Shown: piece after piece, positions 41,201 through 48,634 of the stretch | How the letters are laid out: the number at the start of each line of letters is the position of its first letter | Position numbering within the stretch: the stretch's first letter is position 1 | Assembly (NCBI GenBank): GCA_024998595.1 | Contig: JACOEK010000003.1 | Span: 310,001 to 374,000 of the forward strand | Length of the DNA: 64,000 nt | Direction of reading: 5' to 3' | Origin: Nitrospira sp. | GTDB taxonomy: Bacteria; Nitrospirota; Nitrospiria; Nitrospirales; Nitrospiraceae | The notes under the pieces: generated by a model | Told to the model about the DNA's origin: nothing | The model's input: only the letters and a program-made list of their open reading frames with translations | Databases searched by the model: none | Translations under genes and position numbers: made by a program

Positions 41201-41775
41201 ATGACCGCATTCTGCGCGCGTCCGTGCGGGCCGTAGAGTTTTTTCGCATCGATTTCCAATGCCGCCAGCAATGCCGCAATTCCCCTGGTTCCCGCGCTCG
41301 CTTCGAACAGGGCGGATCCCAAGTCCCCCTCGCCGCGTAGGAGAATCTTGCCGCCTTCGCGCAAACGGGCATGGGTGAGTCCGAACATGGCCTCGAACTC
41401 GGCCCGCTCGAGCCCCGCGGTCAATCCGCGCTCGTGACTCGTATCCACGGCCAGAGCCGGTTCGGGCAGCTCCGTCCGGCCATTGAGCCTAGCAAGCGTC
41501 GCTCCTTTGCCCTTACGGCGGACGAAGCCAATGCGCTCCCCGTCGGTCGCGGCGAAGATGCCGCCGATCCGGAGATCCGCAGCGGCGTGGACAAAATCAT
41601 CCGGGCTCCGCACCGGAATGCCGAATCGTAAATCCATCATGGCCCGCAGGGCAGACGACTTGCCCGCTTCGTTGGGACCATAAATCAGGTGGAGATTGGA
41701 AGCGCCCGTCGAAAAATCCAGCGTCTTGCCCGTGAAAGGACCGTAGGCCTGGAGCAACAGCTTGAGCAGCTTCAC
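38245..41775 (-). CDS. YhaN-type SbcC/Rad50-like ATPase
   Basis: A 1176-residue SMC-like protein. The Walker A motif GPNEAGKSSAL is at residues 33-43, the ABC signature region and Walker B (LVLDDALITSDDRRVAQIL) are at the C-terminus with the H-loop IFTHHRH. Between them lies about 900 residues of Glu/Arg-rich coiled coil with a central break. It lacks the CxxC zinc hook of true SbcC as far as I can see. It pairs with the nuclease YhaO encoded just upstream; GTG start overlapping its stop by four bases (GTGA). The complex probably processes DNA ends. Confidence 0.85.
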   Translation of the reverse strand: MKLLKLLLQAYGPFTGKTLDFSTGASNLHLIYGPNEAGKSSALRAMMDLRFGIPVRSPDDFVHAAADLRIGGIFAATDGERIGFVRRKGKGATLARLNGRTELPEPALAVDTSHERGLTAGLERAEFEAMFGLTHARLREGGKILLRGEGDLGSALFEASAGTRGIAALLAALEIDAKKLYGPHGRAQNAVINEARRRLDEQRQAWREAQTKPAEWQSLNRAHETAAATLAEVNVTLERLRRRENELTELRTVEPLLRAQDAAAALLTSFTGIPDLAERAREERLAALQELDHAERNLREAQVEAERCAHALDGLMLEPLVLEHAAAIERLVLGVGAAARHRIEVQQQEAVIASLEADLVVAVARLAPGRELREVLQAVPSSADRLVLDDHLTQVSRLGDRLDQYRQRARVLDQALAFDQAEAWRPTDPAARQQLTTAIREAQSLGDVIRRQSELDRQRREMELVLEQALSDVGLTSDQALRRTQPLLDAQIALTKRELTDLDEQIRKVRDEQELLARDMDGQRLRLRQLAAEGEVVTAETLRQARTRRDESWTAIRRAYIDRTQHLDQLALGFEPGRALPEMFEASLSEADRQADLLRADAKRAAGLEECTGRIEQMETRRSEIERQISTLTAGRGEILAAWAQRLKEAGLPDLDPEPLREWQGRRTDALQVAERVGALRAAGDRLQEETKDAVTGIRAALLKLGQPVSELISADVAGLPSLLEQAVHCDTKAMEAEAAHNAKEKAANVQRMERRDLDRSIAEAECDLQRHRQALQEWHARLFLASDTIPDAINVRLDELDGVARRAAALSEAQQRKAQVQAILDDLSAQSKDVAGLLGAPAPQVVEDFADRLRGRVAAARIAEQEQATLLRDQRKAEDKRRRAASDQTTQQAILARLCAAAGAASLEELPHREESAQRKREAAAALNQVRQQMAAASSHSEAELRRRLSGRDAVTIESEREQCRSEIIIREEEQTSARRAEEQARLALNAIDSSDRAALAREAMESAAARYRAAIRPWARLKLARALLQEALNRFRERAQAPMITKASVYFALMTDGGYERLISDDSAGQPRLCALRPGGARVTVEEMSEGTADQLYLALRLAALEVRRAAHPQMPLVLDDALITSDDRRVAQILRALARFAEEGQVLIFTHHRHLLDVARAAIGDQAFVAHHL

Positions 41776-43031
41776 GCCTCTGCTCCTGGATCAGTCAGAC
41801 GCGCCAACACCGTGGCTTCTGCATCCATCATGAGACTTTTCAATTCGACCTGGTCGTCGAGCTTCGGAACGTCTCCGGCTGCTACTTCTTGCGGCAGGGA
41901 GCCAAGCAGATCTCCGAGTTCGGTCTGCGCCCATCGAAGCAATTCCGACTCGTCGCCGATAATTGAATCGACGAGGCGGACCAGTTCTCCCACCGCATCC
42001 TGGCGTTGCACGGTCTGAGCGCGATCCAGGGGGGCGGACAGGTCGAGTCGCACCTGCTCGATCCAGACTTCCGCCTCGCCGATATCCTGCGCCGCCCCAT
42101 ACATCGCCGCCGCCAACGTACCGGGCTGGCTCGCTTCCAGCCGATGGAGTTCCGTCGATCCCGCCAAGGTCACCCGCACCGCATGCAGGCGATCCCTCGC
42201 ACCGGTGAGCACCGGTTCCACCGCATGGCGGAACGCCTCCCCCAACGCCTCCAGGCGATGTATGCCGTCCAGCGAAACCGTCACCTGATTCCAGCGCACG
42301 ACATCGAGCGCCACGAACTCACTCTCGATTCGCCCCGCCTCGATCGTCACCAACTCGCATCCCTTCGGCCCCGTTTCTTTCGCATGACGGCCCTGCAGAT
42401 TGCCGGGAAACAGAATGCGCGGCTTATCGTGAAGCACCTCACGCGCATGCACATGCCCCAGTGCCCAGTAATCGTAGCCCTTCGCGATCAATGTCGGGAG
42501 GTCCGTCGGCGCATAGGTGTCATGCCCGGCGCGGCCGGTCAGGCTCGTGTGCAAGAGACCGATATTGAAGAAGCCGGACACGGGAGGCGGATAGGCTGGA
42601 ACCAGATCCTCATCAACCGCACGTTCAGGGAAGCTGCGGCCATGGATCGCAACCGACAGTTCCTCGATCCGGACCGTCTGGGCAGTGCGGCTGGAAAATA
42701 CAGTGACATTCGACGGCAGGATGAGCTGTTTGGAGATGACACCCTGTGCATCATGATTTCCTTGAACGATGAAGGCCTGGATTCCCTCTCGCTCCAGCCT
42801 GACCATCTGCCCGCGAAAGAACAGCCCGGTGTGAAAATCCTGCCAGTCGCCGTCATAGAGATCCCCGGCCAGCAGGAGAAAGTCCACACGCTCGCTGATG
42901 GCCCTGTCGATCAGCCGTTCGAACGCGCTCCGTGTCGCTGTCCGCAACCGCTCCACCGGCGCGCCGTCGTACCGGTCGAGCCCGCGTAAGGGGCTGTCAA
43001 TATGGAGATCAGCGGCGTGAATGAAGCGCAT
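41772..43031 (-). CDS. YhaO-type SbcD-like DNA repair exonuclease
   Basis: A 419-residue calcineurin-like phosphoesterase. Metal-binding motifs in order: HAADLHIDSPLRG (DxH), LLLAGDLYDGDW (GDxxD), VQGNHDAQG (GNHD) and LLHTSLTG, ALGHVHAREVL (GHxH). These are the YhaO rather than SbcD flavour. I start it at the ATG at 43031, which gives the family's typical N-terminus MRFIHAADLH; the open frame reaches 43100. Translationally coupled to the ATPase gene. Confidence 0.88.
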   Translation of the reverse strand: MRFIHAADLHIDSPLRGLDRYDGAPVERLRTATRSAFERLIDRAISERVDFLLLAGDLYDGDWQDFHTGLFFRGQMVRLEREGIQAFIVQGNHDAQGVISKQLILPSNVTVFSSRTAQTVRIEELSVAIHGRSFPERAVDEDLVPAYPPPVSGFFNIGLLHTSLTGRAGHDTYAPTDLPTLIAKGYDYWALGHVHAREVLHDKPRILFPGNLQGRHAKETGPKGCELVTIEAGRIESEFVALDVVRWNQVTVSLDGIHRLEALGEAFRHAVEPVLTGARDRLHAVRVTLAGSTELHRLEASQPGTLAAAMYGAAQDIGEAEVWIEQVRLDLSAPLDRAQTVQRQDAVGELVRLVDSIIGDESELLRWAQTELGDLLGSLPQEVAAGDVPKLDDQVELKSLMMDAEATVLARLTDPGAEA

Positions 43032-43287
43032 GACCGAGGTATCCTCTGACAAGTACCGGAGCGAACGGAGCGTCGCGTGATTCCGCATCTCGCCTAACAC
43101 CGATATGATGCGCGGAATCAGGAAGTATGTACCTCATGAACGTCACGGCTACAAGCCTACCCCCAAAGCACTCGTCTGGCCTTCACCCGGAGCTGCTCTC
43201 TCCGAAGGAATGATACGGGAGCAGTAAGCCCCTCACAATGCCCGCCAAGCCCGCCCACCGGCGTCCGATGGGCGGGACAGAGCCGGA

Positions 43288-43449
43288 CTACCGCCCTGAA
43301 GATTGTTTGCGGCATCCACACTGACAATTGATCTGCGCGCAGCGACAGGCATTGGCCTGGCAACCGCATGAACAGGTCGAACAGTCGCACGTTCCGCAGC
43401 AAGCGCTTTTTGCGATCTTCGGCGAGGTGGATGTCTTCTTGTCGGCCAT
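43288..43449 (-). CDS. Metallothionein-like Cys-rich peptide
   Basis: A 53-residue protein with 12 cysteines, most in CxC and CxxC steps (ACCGTCDCSTCSCGC, then CRC, CQCGC). A Lys-rich head (MADKKTSTSPKIAK) precedes them. No aromatic residues and no signal peptide, so a cytoplasmic metal-thiolate binder is likely; I do not match it to a named metallothionein family. The ATG at 43449 is set by AAAGGAG. It lies 106 bases from, and divergent to, an ECF sigma factor gene whose product also ends in a Cys cluster. Confidence 0.7.
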   Translation of the reverse strand: MADKKTSTSPKIAKSACCGTCDCSTCSCGCQANACRCAQINCQCGCRKQSSGR

Positions 43450-43555
43450 GTCGGGTCTCCTTTGATGAGCCAACGCGTGATTGCGTTGTCACAGAGGCTG
43501 ACGGAGCCCCCCTGAAAACCTTACAGTCCGCCGCAAAGTTTGGTAAGCTGCCCTC

Positions 43556-44143
43556 ATGAATATTGAATCAACACCATCGACCGCACTCTCGCCGGAAGCC
43601 ATTGCGCAGCTGGTGCAGGGACATAGACAATTCCTGGCTTTTCTTGAGCGGCGGGTGGAATCGAGAGCCGTAGCTGAGGACATTCTCCAAACGGCCTTTG
43701 CGCGCGGCTTGGAGCGAGGAGCCGGCGTGAAGGACGAAAAGGTCGTCGCTTGGTTCTATCGAGTGCTCCGCAACGCAGTGATCGACCACTACCGGCAGCG
43801 ATCCACCGTCGAACGAGCGATGGAAGCCTGGACCAGAGAATTTCCGGATGTCCAGGAACCGGAGGCTGAACTGCGGCAGGAAATCTGCCAATGCGTGTCG
43901 AGCCTGCTCGAGACCCTCAAACCCGAATATCGCAAAGCCCTACAGATCGTGGATCTCGAAGAAGGCAAACTGAAAGACCTGGCGGAACAGACAGGCATCA
44001 CGGCCGACAATGCGGCCGTCCGCGTGCATCGAGCCAGGGCCGCGCTGCGTCGCCGGATCGAACAGGCCTGCGGCACCTGTGCTGTTCATGGTTGCGTGGA
44101 TTGTTCGTGCGAAGGTTCCAGCGGATCGAAATGCGGGACGTGA
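43556..44143 (+). CDS. ECF sigma factor with Cys-rich C-terminal tail
   Basis: A 195-residue ECF sigma factor. Region 2 is HRQFLAFLERRVESRAVAED followed by WFYRVLRNAVIDHYR, and region 4 LKPEYRKALQIVDLEEGKLK with the helix-turn-helix QTGITADNAAVRVHRARAAL. After region 4 comes a 25-residue tail with six Cys and one His (CGTCAVHGCVDCSC, residues 172-185, and Cys193). Cys-rich domains in CorE-type sigma factors sense copper, cadmium or zinc directly, without an anti-sigma factor, and none is encoded next to it. Metal sensing is inferred. Confidence 0.85.
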   Translation: MNIESTPSTALSPEAIAQLVQGHRQFLAFLERRVESRAVAEDILQTAFARGLERGAGVKDEKVVAWFYRVLRNAVIDHYRQRSTVERAMEAWTREFPDVQEPEAELRQEICQCVSSLLETLKPEYRKALQIVDLEEGKLKDLAEQTGITADNAAVRVHRARAALRRRIEQACGTCAVHGCVDCSCEGSSGSKCGT

Positions 44144-44175
44144 GGTAGACAACTTAACACATTGGAACGCGATTC

Positions 44176-44205
44176 TTGCATTTGGCGCGACCGCCCCCGT
44201 ATGCT
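44176..44205 (+). promoter_or_regulatory. Possible promoter of the toxin-antitoxin module
   Basis: TTGCAT (44176-44181), an 18-base spacer and TATGCT (44200-44205). The antitoxin ATG is at 44215, 9 bases past the -10, with no ribosome site between, so the transcript may be leaderless or nearly so. Confidence 0.4.
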
Positions 44206-44214
44206 CAAATTATT

Positions 44215-44433
44215 ATGACCGAACCGACCATTACCATCTCCAATTTAAGCCTGGCGGAACTCAAGAATCTGGTCGAAGGCATCGTCGACGACCGGTTGCG
44301 CACGCTGCTGGGTGATCCGGATCTCGGCGCGCCGTTGGGCGAGTCTGTGCGTGAACGTCTGAAGCAGTCCCTCGCCTCGACGGAACGCATCACCGGTGAC
44401 GAGGTGGCCGACAAGCTCGGCCTCCGGTGGTAA
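44215..44433 (+). CDS. Antitoxin-like protein of a RelE/ParE-type module
   Basis: A 72-residue acidic protein without membrane segments. It starts MTEPTITISNLSLAELKNLV and has a helical C-terminus (ESVRERLKQSLASTERITGD). Position directly before a RelE/ParE-like gene, one base apart, and size identify it as the antitoxin. The DNA-binding fold is not one I recognise. Confidence 0.65.
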   Translation: MTEPTITISNLSLAELKNLVEGIVDDRLRTLLGDPDLGAPLGESVRERLKQSLASTERITGDEVADKLGLRW

Positions 44434-44434
44434 C

Positions 44435-44710
44435 ATGCCCTGGTTTCGCTTGGCTTTTCGCCCCGATGTGATCACTGACCTGCGCGCTGCCGATCCTGCC
44501 ATGGCTCAGCGATTGTTCGACAAAACGAAGTGGCTGGCCTCCAACGTCGATAACCTGCGTCATGAGTCGGTCGCTACCGACCTGCCCGGGATTCATAAAT
44601 ACGCCGTGGGCGACTGGCGGATTTTTTATTCAATCGACCGCACCGAACAACTCGTGGACATTCACCACATTCACCACGCAGCGCCGATCCAACAGGCCAG
44701 ACCAGCCTGA
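44435..44710 (+). CDS. RelE/ParE-family toxin
   Basis: A 91-residue protein with the RelE/ParE pattern: an N-terminal strand (FRLAFRPDVITDLRAAD), helices with MAQRLFDKTKWLASN, and C-terminal strands (IHKYAVGDWRIFYSIDR, LVDIHHIHH). The Arg in GDWRI and the terminal HIHH suit an mRNA interferase of the RelE/HigB type; a ParE-like gyrase toxin is possible. It follows the antitoxin gene after one base. Confidence 0.75.
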   Translation: MPWFRLAFRPDVITDLRAADPAMAQRLFDKTKWLASNVDNLRHESVATDLPGIHKYAVGDWRIFYSIDRTEQLVDIHHIHHAAPIQQARPA

Positions 44711-44712
44711 CC

Positions 44713-45021
44713 ATGATGAATCTCACCTGGACCGCCATCGAACGGTTGCGCAAGCTCATCGAGGAACATCCTGAAGATCCGGTCGTGAGGATTACGCTGC
44801 GCGACGTGGACGCTCAACGCCTATCCCTGTCGATCACCCTGGAACCTGCGGCACAGGAAGAGGATGAAGTGCAACATATTGAAGGTTTAACCGTGGCGCT
44901 GGATAGGGCGAGCGTGCACCGCACAACCGGAATGACCGTGGACTTTCAGGCGGACAAGGGATTCGCCTTCGTGCATCCCCCGGCGGATGAGCTGGGGCTC
45001 ATCATGCCTAGCAGTAATTAG
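44713..45021 (+). CDS. IscA/HesB-fold protein lacking cluster cysteines
   Basis: A 102-residue protein whose pattern follows the IscA/HesB fold (LTWTAIERLRKLIEEHPEDP, VVRITLRD, GMTVDFQADKGFAFVHPP). The three conserved cysteines of IscA are all absent: the protein contains no Cys. It could be a structural relative with another role. It follows the toxin gene by two bases, and may be in its operon by chance. Confidence 0.6.
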   Translation: MMNLTWTAIERLRKLIEEHPEDPVVRITLRDVDAQRLSLSITLEPAAQEEDEVQHIEGLTVALDRASVHRTTGMTVDFQADKGFAFVHPPADELGLIMPSSN

Positions 45022-45023
45022 CC

Positions 45024-45210
45024 GGGATGCTGAAAAACACCGCCGCCTTGCTGAAGACACTGGGCGCTCACCGGCTCGCGCCCCTGCGCAAACCTGACGC
45101 TCCTTATTCTTCGCGTCGCGCACCTCGCAGGCTGAACGTATCGCAAGGACACGCCTCGCCCACTCGCATTGCTGCGGCCTTGCCGGACAGCCTTTTTTGA
45201 CATTTTGTGG
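45024..45210. repeat. Intergenic repeat, copy C (divergent, long form)
   Basis: About 187 bases. The right end (GCTGCGGCCTTGCCGGACAG and then CCTTTTTTGACA) matches copies B and D; the left end (GGGATGCTGAAAAA) matches the typical opposite arm. The inside is different and longer. It lies between convergent genes. Confidence 0.65.
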
Positions 45211-45223
45211 GATTTGACAATGC

Positions 45224-45766
45224 CTAGGATTTCATCCGGGGAAAGACGCTGCCGAAATGCATGGTGAACGTGCCCCGGGCCACATCCGCCACATACCGTT
45301 CCAGAGCTTCCTGAATGACGGGAAAGGCCAGGTCGTCCCATGGAATGGCGTCCAGCGCGAACAACTGCACATCCAGGCTTTCCGTACCGGGTTTGAATTC
45401 CGGCGTGCGCATGGTCCCGCGAAATATCATGTGCACCTGGCTGATGCGGGGCAGGCTCAGGACGGCATACAAAGAGGTGATCTCCACCTCTGCATGCGCT
45501 TCTTCGAAGGTTTCGCGAACAGCGGCTTGCTCGGTACTTTCCCCGATTTCCATGAAGCCGGCGGGAAACGTCCAGTGTCCGATACGCGGCTCGATCGCCC
45601 GGCGGCAGAGCAAAATCTTGTCTTCCCACTCGGGAATACAACCGGCGACGATTTTCGGATTGATGTAATGGACGACCTGACAGGTTTCGCAGACGAACCG
45701 CGGCAGGTTATCGCCGGGAGGAATTTTTTTCGACAGCCCGGCCCCACATTCGCTGCAGAATTTCAT
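45224..45766 (-). CDS. Nudix hydrolase with N-terminal zinc ribbon
   Basis: A 180-residue protein. The first 35 residues hold a zinc ribbon (CSECG and CETC), then the Nudix domain with GFMEIGESTEQAAVRETFEE followed by A. The layout resembles NudC-type NADH/NAD-cap pyrophosphatases but lacks the SQPWPFPxS motif that marks NudC, so substrate is open. It starts 34 bases from the divergent methyltransferase gene. Confidence 0.82.
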   Translation of the reverse strand: MKFCSECGAGLSKKIPPGDNLPRFVCETCQVVHYINPKIVAGCIPEWEDKILLCRRAIEPRIGHWTFPAGFMEIGESTEQAAVRETFEEAHAEVEITSLYAVLSLPRISQVHMIFRGTMRTPEFKPGTESLDVQLFALDAIPWDDLAFPVIQEALERYVADVARGTFTMHFGSVFPRMKS

Positions 45767-45800
45767 TGCGGCTCCCGATCACGACGAGAGAAAGACAGAA

Positions 45801-46994
45801 ATGGATAGCACAATTCAGGCATTCTTTGCACCCTGCCCACGCGGCCTCGAAACCGTCCTCGCCGAAGAACTTACCGACCTGGGCGCGGCCGGCGTCAAGG
45901 CCACAGCCGGAGGTGTGGCCTTTCGCGGCACCCTCGCCATCTGTTATCGGGTGAATCTCCAAAGCCGCATCGCCAGCCGCATTCTCCTGCGGATTGCGGA
46001 AGGCGCCTATCGCGATGAACACGATGTGTATGACGCGGCACACGCCATCCGCTGGCAGGATTGGTTTACCCCGCAGCAACGCATCAAAGTAAAGGTGAGC
46101 GCGCACCGTTGTCCGCTGAAGAGCCTGGACTTTGTGACGCTGCGGGTCAAGGATGCGGTCTGCGACCGATTCCAGTATGCCAGAGGCAAACGCCCCTCTG
46201 TCGACACCCACGCACCGGACATCCTGATCGCCGTCTATTTAGACGGGACACATTGCACATTTTACCTGGATACGTCCGGTGATCCGCTGTTCAAGCGAGG
46301 GTGGCGAAAGTCCTCCGGCGAAGCACCCATCAGAGAAAATCTCGCGGCCGGCATCTTGCGCCTTGCCAAGTGGACTCCGGACATCCTGCTGTACGACCCC
46401 ATGTGCGGCAGCGGAACGTTTGTCGTCGAGGCGGCCCTGATGGCCCGTCACATCGCGCCCGGCATCGGCCGCCACTTTGCGTTCGAAAAACTGCTCTCAC
46501 TCGATCCTCCGACGTTCAACAACCTCCGCGCTGAACTCCAGGCCGCGGAGATCGTCTCCAAGCCTTGCCTGATTCACGCCGCCGACGAGAGCGCACAGGC
46601 GATCACGTCGATGAAAGCCAATCTCACTCTTGCCGGACTCACGGACGCGGTAACATTACAACAGGGAGATGTACTGCACCTGCCTGCGCCGGCGGAAGCC
46701 GGGCTCCTCGTCACCAATCCTCCCTACGGTCACCGTATGGGAGAGGTCGAGACATTGCAGTCATTTTATCCTCAGTTCGGCGACCATCTAAAAAAGCACT
46801 TCTGTGGTTGGACCGTCCAGATTTTTACCGCCGACATGAAGCTGCCAAGCCTGTTGCGCCTGGCGCCCTCCCGCCGGGTGCCGTTGTTCAACGGGGCCAT
46901 CGAGTGCCGCCTGTTCGAATTCCGCATGGTGGCCGGGAGTCTCAGGAAACCAAGACCAGCAGGACAACTCTCTCAGGGCCACAGTCACAAGTGA
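45801..46994 (+). CDS. RlmL-like 23S rRNA m2G methyltransferase (THUMP domain)
   Basis: A 397-residue protein with a ferredoxin-like plus THUMP RNA-binding region (about 5-160), then a class I SAM methyltransferase: DPMCGSGTFVVEAAL is motif I and TNPPYGHRMGE is motif IV (N6/N2 type NPPY). It matches the N-terminal half of E. coli RlmL, which makes m2G2445, and lacks the second (RlmK) half. A TrmN-type tRNA substrate is an alternative. Confidence 0.82.
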   Translation: MDSTIQAFFAPCPRGLETVLAEELTDLGAAGVKATAGGVAFRGTLAICYRVNLQSRIASRILLRIAEGAYRDEHDVYDAAHAIRWQDWFTPQQRIKVKVSAHRCPLKSLDFVTLRVKDAVCDRFQYARGKRPSVDTHAPDILIAVYLDGTHCTFYLDTSGDPLFKRGWRKSSGEAPIRENLAAGILRLAKWTPDILLYDPMCGSGTFVVEAALMARHIAPGIGRHFAFEKLLSLDPPTFNNLRAELQAAEIVSKPCLIHAADESAQAITSMKANLTLAGLTDAVTLQQGDVLHLPAPAEAGLLVTNPPYGHRMGEVETLQSFYPQFGDHLKKHFCGWTVQIFTADMKLPSLLRLAPSRRVPLFNGAIECRLFEFRMVAGSLRKPRPAGQLSQGHSHK

Positions 46995-47077
46995 CCCACC
47001 TGCACGACGGCCGAAGAGACGCTTGACAGAGGCGGCCAAGCCTCTTATTTTCAATTCATGTCATTCGAAGCGCCGCC

Positions 47078-48634
47078 ATGCCGGTCTCACGTGAGATGCG
47101 GAACCCTATGAACGCATCCCACGCGCCCCTTGACGCCCCGCAGCAAGAGCACAATCTGTCGCTCTCACGCCTGATCATCGTATCCAACCGCGAGCCCTAC
47201 GAACACCGGCTAGTGAAGAATCACCTGATCTGGGAACGTGCATCGGGTGGACTCATTTCTGCGCTTGACCCCATGATGCGGCGGCTGGGTGGGACCTGGA
47301 TCGCCTGGGGTAGCGGCAAGGCGGATCGCGATGTGGTGAACCAGGATATGGTCGTCGAAGTGCCCCCCGACGCCCCGACCTACCGCTTACGCCGTGTATG
47401 GCTGGAGAACGGCGAAGTGAAGGGCGGCTATCAGGGGTACGCCAACCAAGTCCTCTGGCCCCTCTGCCACCTCACCCTGGACCGCGTGGCTTACCGGAAA
47501 GCATTTTGGCATGCCTACCAGGCCATGAACGCGCGCTTCGCAGACGAGGTTCTCCGGGAGCTGGCTGACAAACCGGGGTTCGTCTGGATTCACGATTTTC
47601 ATCTGGCGTTGCTCCCCGGCCTCATCAAAGCCTCCCTGCCCGCCCAGCCGGTGGCGATTTTCTGGCATACGCCCTGGCCCGGGCCCGATGCCTTTCGGAT
47701 TCTGCCTGAACGTCGAGAACTCCTCGAATCCTTATTGGCCGCCGATCTGATAATGTTCCAGACCCAAAACTTTCTGCACTGCTTTATTGAATGCGCGAAA
47801 GAGTTCCTGGGTGCGGATGTCGTGCATGACGACCATCACATCGACTATAAAGGTCGCCGCACCAGGCTGGTCGCTCGCCCCATCAGCATCAGTTATCAAG
47901 CGTGGGCCGAACGGGCGCAATCGCCGCAAGTCACGCGTGCCATGGACGTCCTGCGCAATCTGCACATCTTTCAGCCGACAGTACGCATCGGGCTCGGCGT
48001 CGATCGGCTCGACTATACGAAAGGGCTCCTCAAACGGTTGTGGGCCATCGATGCGTTCTTCCAGCAGTATCCGCAGTATCGAGGCCATTTCACCTTTATC
48101 CAGATCGCGGTGCCGACGAGAGGTGATGTCGAAACCTATCGCAGCTATCGAGAGCTGATCCGCGAAACGGTCAACGAGATCAATATGCGATATGGCACGA
48201 TCTCTCATCCTGGCAGCCCGCAAGCCTCGCGCTGGCGGCCGATCGAGTTTCGAGAGGGGCGCATCGGGATGGATACCCTGGCGGCCTATTACCGCATGGC
48301 CGACCTGGCGTTGGTAAGCTCAGTCTATGATGGCATGAACTTGGTAGCGAAGGAGTATGTCGCCAGCCAGGTCGAAGAGAAAGGCGTGCTGCTGGTGAGC
48401 CATATGGCCGGCGCGGCAGAAGAATTGACCGAGGCGCTGCTCATCAATCCCTACGACCCGGAAGGGGTGGCCGACTCCATTCGCCAGGCGTTGGAGATGC
48501 CGTTCGCCGAACGCCGCGACCGGATGCGACGCATGCGCACCTATCTCGGGGCGCATGACATTCGTGCCTGGGCCGATGACTGCCTGCGCGACGCAGGAAT
48601 TCTCCCACCTCATGACAGTCCCGCCCTTGAATAA
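47078..48634 (+). CDS. otsA: Trehalose-6-phosphate synthase-type GT20 glycosyltransferase
   Basis: Transfers glucose from a nucleotide sugar to glucose-6-phosphate. The 518-residue protein has the GT20 landmarks: SRLIIVSNREPYE (N-terminal strand), ASGGLISALDPMM (sugar-nucleotide loop), VWIHDFHLALLPG, IFWHTPWPGPDAF, GVDRLDYTKGLLKRL and SSVYDGMNLVAKEYVA. No trehalose phosphatase (otsB) is fused or adjacent. A glucosylglycerol-phosphate synthase is an alternative from the same family. The start is uncertain (47078, 47096 or 47108, none with a good ribosome site). Confidence 0.87.
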   Translation: MPVSREMRNPMNASHAPLDAPQQEHNLSLSRLIIVSNREPYEHRLVKNHLIWERASGGLISALDPMMRRLGGTWIAWGSGKADRDVVNQDMVVEVPPDAPTYRLRRVWLENGEVKGGYQGYANQVLWPLCHLTLDRVAYRKAFWHAYQAMNARFADEVLRELADKPGFVWIHDFHLALLPGLIKASLPAQPVAIFWHTPWPGPDAFRILPERRELLESLLAADLIMFQTQNFLHCFIECAKEFLGADVVHDDHHIDYKGRRTRLVARPISISYQAWAERAQSPQVTRAMDVLRNLHIFQPTVRIGLGVDRLDYTKGLLKRLWAIDAFFQQYPQYRGHFTFIQIAVPTRGDVETYRSYRELIRETVNEINMRYGTISHPGSPQASRWRPIEFREGRIGMDTLAAYYRMADLALVSSVYDGMNLVAKEYVASQVEEKGVLLVSHMAGAAEELTEALLINPYDPEGVADSIRQALEMPFAERRDRMRRMRTYLGAHDIRAWADDCLRDAGILPPHDSPALE

